DNA of 64,000 nucleotides, taken from Monarcha castaneiventris obscurior (Eukaryota; Chordata; Aves; Passeriformes; Monarchidae). Both the position numbers and the translations under genes were made by a program. The DNA is taken from contig JAMPIT010000575.1 in the NCBI GenBank assembly GCA_026261815.1, positions 39,533,501 through 39,597,500 on the forward strand, given 5' to 3'. The notes beneath the pieces are model-generated. The model had not been told where the DNA came from. It saw only the letters and a program-made list of their open reading frames with translations, and did not search any database. This document shows positions 61,416 through 64,000 of the stretch, one piece after another (position 1 is the stretch's first letter; each line of letters starts with the position of its first letter).

Positions 61416-64000
61416 CACTTCTCTCTTCATTTTACTATTCCATCAATTTAAATAGAGAAGGGTTTTCAAATATGAACTATTTTATTATTAGCAACTAATA
61501 AACAGGTGAAATCAATAATTTTTGTCAGCCACAGAAGTAAACCTGTTTTGAAGAGTAAAGGCCAAGTTTCTGCCTCAATTAGAGCTGTTACTCTGTCCCA
61601 TTAATTCTATTCCTGGATTTCTACTCTTGGCTTTCTATTTCTGTATGAACTTGAACAGGCCACTTGTCTTCTCTCTGATTAGTACTTGACAGAAGTTCTT
61701 CTGAGGTTAAAATCATTATTTTGTACATTAAGATCGCTATGTGGAAGGTCACTGCACAGGAAATACAATAACTATTTTTCACCATGAATTTAAAAATGTT
61801 TGCATTTTGAAATGAAATCAAATTCATTAATATTAAATAACAAAATGCATAGAAATACTATGTTATGCATGATTAAGAGAAAATTATCTTGGTATGCTTG
61901 GCTGGTGGAGTAAAATTTGATGAAGCATTCCAACGAAATATATAGATACACACCCATTCACCTGGCACCTGTTTCACTGTTAAAGGAGGAGCTGCTGCCT
62001 GAGCATCCTCATGCTATTCAAGGAGTTACACATACACACCACCTGAAACATCAACTGCTAAGATCAGAGCCCCTTCACAGCAGGAGGCTCCAGTGAGCCA
62101 ACTCCTTGCTCACACATACACTCACTCATGGACATGCTTCCTCCTTCTTCGGCTTGACCTTAGCTTTCCCATAGCAGAGTCTCAGGCATTGGATTTATAA
62201 AAATAAATTAATAAAGTGCCACAGCAGAAGGTGAGCTTGATCTGGGTGTCTCCAGAGAGGGACAAAGAACAAAGAAATCCCCAGGCAATCATACCGTTAT
62301 TAATTCTACACCCTCTCTTCATGCACTTTTCCCACACCTTGCATGCTTTTCTTGGTCTAATGGTGATTTTTGATCTGGGGTCTTTTAACAACTTTTTGGA
62401 TTCTTTAGATTTGTCCATGCAGGCAGGTCATTCACTGTTCTTGTCTCGTGGAGTTACAGCTTCTGCTGGCACTTGTAGAGTCTTGTTTGCACTGCTGCTG
62501 CACCTGCTCTCTGGTAGAACATGGGAAACTAAAAAAGCCCTGCATCTGGGATAAACACTACTTATCAACAACCAAACCATCAGTGTATCATCATGTTTTT
62601 CTCATACTAAAGACAAAATACATCACTCTACTAGATATCTGGAAAGATAGTATGAAAATTAGTTCTATTCCAGGTGAAAGCATACCTAGGTATAAGATCA
62701 TGGCTTGCAGCCTAAGGCTTCACCAAACCAAATTACTCATGCTAAGGCAAACAGCATACTAAATCATACGGTATTTTAATTGTGTACTTCATTCTATATA
62801 ACATTTATTTAAGCTAAACAACTAATATATCTCAATGTTCACTTCTTGATTGTTACGTGTTCCTTTCATTCACTTCTCAATTAGTACACTGCCAACAATG
62901 GATGAATATCAACTGGCTTCAACAGAAGAGGCCAAAAGGTTGTTTTTATAGCTCATGTATGTGGTATGCAGTGCTACAGCACATCATGGAATGTGCTGAG
63001 CAAGAAGGTTGGAACACTCTGTCTACCTTCTCAGGTACAACAGGAGCAGGAAAGATGTGATATATCTTCTTTGGTTATACATTATAGTTGTTAAATCACC
63101 TGTGTTTTTACAAGAACAGGTCAAAACCAAATCAACAGCAAATCAAAACCAGCAATCCAAAACAACAGAGAAACAAAACAAAGCAAAACACATGGACCAT
63201 ACTATTGTCTACTCTGAATAACAAATTTTCTGAACAGACCCTCAGTGTGCTGGTAAGAATTGCAAGAAAGCAGATTTTTGCACAAACACACTCAAGCTAT
63301 GCTTATGAAACTCTTCACATTTCAAAAGACGAGTCAAGACCAAGAGCCATAAGATAGCTCCCATTTTCTGGAGTAACTTTGTAAATACTATGTTTGAAAA
63401 AGTATATTTCAGGTTTGCTACTTTTTTGCTTACGTGTCATTAATCCACCTTTACTCAGGCTTCATTTCTTAGAGATATCCTTCATATTTCCCCGACTTCC
63501 CAATTTTTGGCTTACAAACCTTATTGTTCTCCTATTGATAACAGAGCTGTTGCAAACTTAGTCACTGTTTTCAATGGGCTTCCAGCCTGAATGTCACTGA
63601 CTTCAGTGATTACATCAGAGGCTGAAACAGTTGCTCAGTTTTCTCATGCCTTTAAAAGTACTAAGATCTCCTATAAAATGCTGGATTTTGTTAGCAGACT
63701 GAAGCAATACACACTAAAGCCATATCACCTTCGGTATTATACAGTTGATCATCAGCTCTGCTCCAAATATAGATTTAGACTGGTGATATTAAAGTTTGAA
63801 AAAATGCACTATCAGAAATTGTATCCCCAAAGAGAGAAATTTATATACAGGAGATTCCTACTATAAATTCTTTCTTAACATTGTATTGATTGCTGTTGGA
63901 AGTAAAAAATTGGCTAGATTTACCTTCTTACTGCATCATCTGTTGGGAAACTGGATCTTCGCTTGCACAGATGCTAAAGGGAATGAACAGTCAGATTACA
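61416..64000. other. AT-rich non-coding stretch with one GC-richer island
   Basis: No gene is recognised. The island at about 61960-62560 is richer in GC than its surroundings and has overlapping frames on both strands. It contains TTTATAAAAAT at 62194-62204 and AATAAA at 62202-62207 and 62210-62215. It may be another old LTR or repeat, but I cannot place termini. An A/C-rich tract follows at 63120-63195. The 91-codon frame at 63591-63866 shows no domain. Confidence 0.5.
63120..63195. repeat. A/C-rich low-complexity tract
   Basis: CAAAACC, CAAATCAA and ACAAAGC units; frames through it are K/Q/N-rich artefacts. Confidence 0.75.

Overview
The window looks like bird DNA, most probably from a songbird (passerine), and it holds no protein-coding gene that I can support. 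The base composition is AT-rich. No open frame exceeds 155 codons, and the longest frames lie inside transposon-derived DNA. I recognise no exon, tRNA, rRNA, snRNA or CRISPR array. The bird assignment rests on several truncated CR1 LINE copies, some ending in the ATTCTATG-type 3' repeat of avian CR1. It also rests on degenerate LTRs that resemble retrovirus-derived families common in songbird genomes. That last point is from memory and was not searched.

Layout. 1-1.5 kb: two CR1 fragments meeting head-to-head. 1.5-6.3 kb: unique AT-rich DNA with a 46-base palindrome near 1.95 kb. 6.3-6.9 kb: an old plus-strand LTR. 7.9-8.1 kb: a minus-strand CR1 3' fragment. 12.4-13.6 kb: an LTR-like segment, then a plus-strand CR1 with a decayed reverse-transcriptase tail. 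20.6-21.0 kb: another plus-strand CR1. 22-24 kb: several T/G- and A/C-rich tracts with runs of 11-12 G or C. 28.5-30.4 kb: a CR1 3' tip with an A/C-rich tail, then an old minus-strand CR1. 30.63-31.28 kb: the best-preserved mobile element, a 654-base solo LTR between 6-base direct repeats. 35.4-36.4 kb: a probable minus-strand LTR. 43.8-44.5 kb: a CR1 tip and a long A/C-rich tract. 58.5-61.4 kb: a cluster of three or four LTRs in both orientations. The remaining stretches are AT-rich single-copy-looking DNA, and I cannot tell intergenic sequence from a large intron.

No genes work together here. The history readable from the window is repeated insertion and decay of CR1 and endogenous retrovirus relics; only the solo LTR at 30.6 kb still shows clean insertion boundaries. 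I did not find a new biological system. The observations most worth checking are the solo LTR, the LTR cluster, the 46-base palindrome, and the recurring T-run/G-run junctions.
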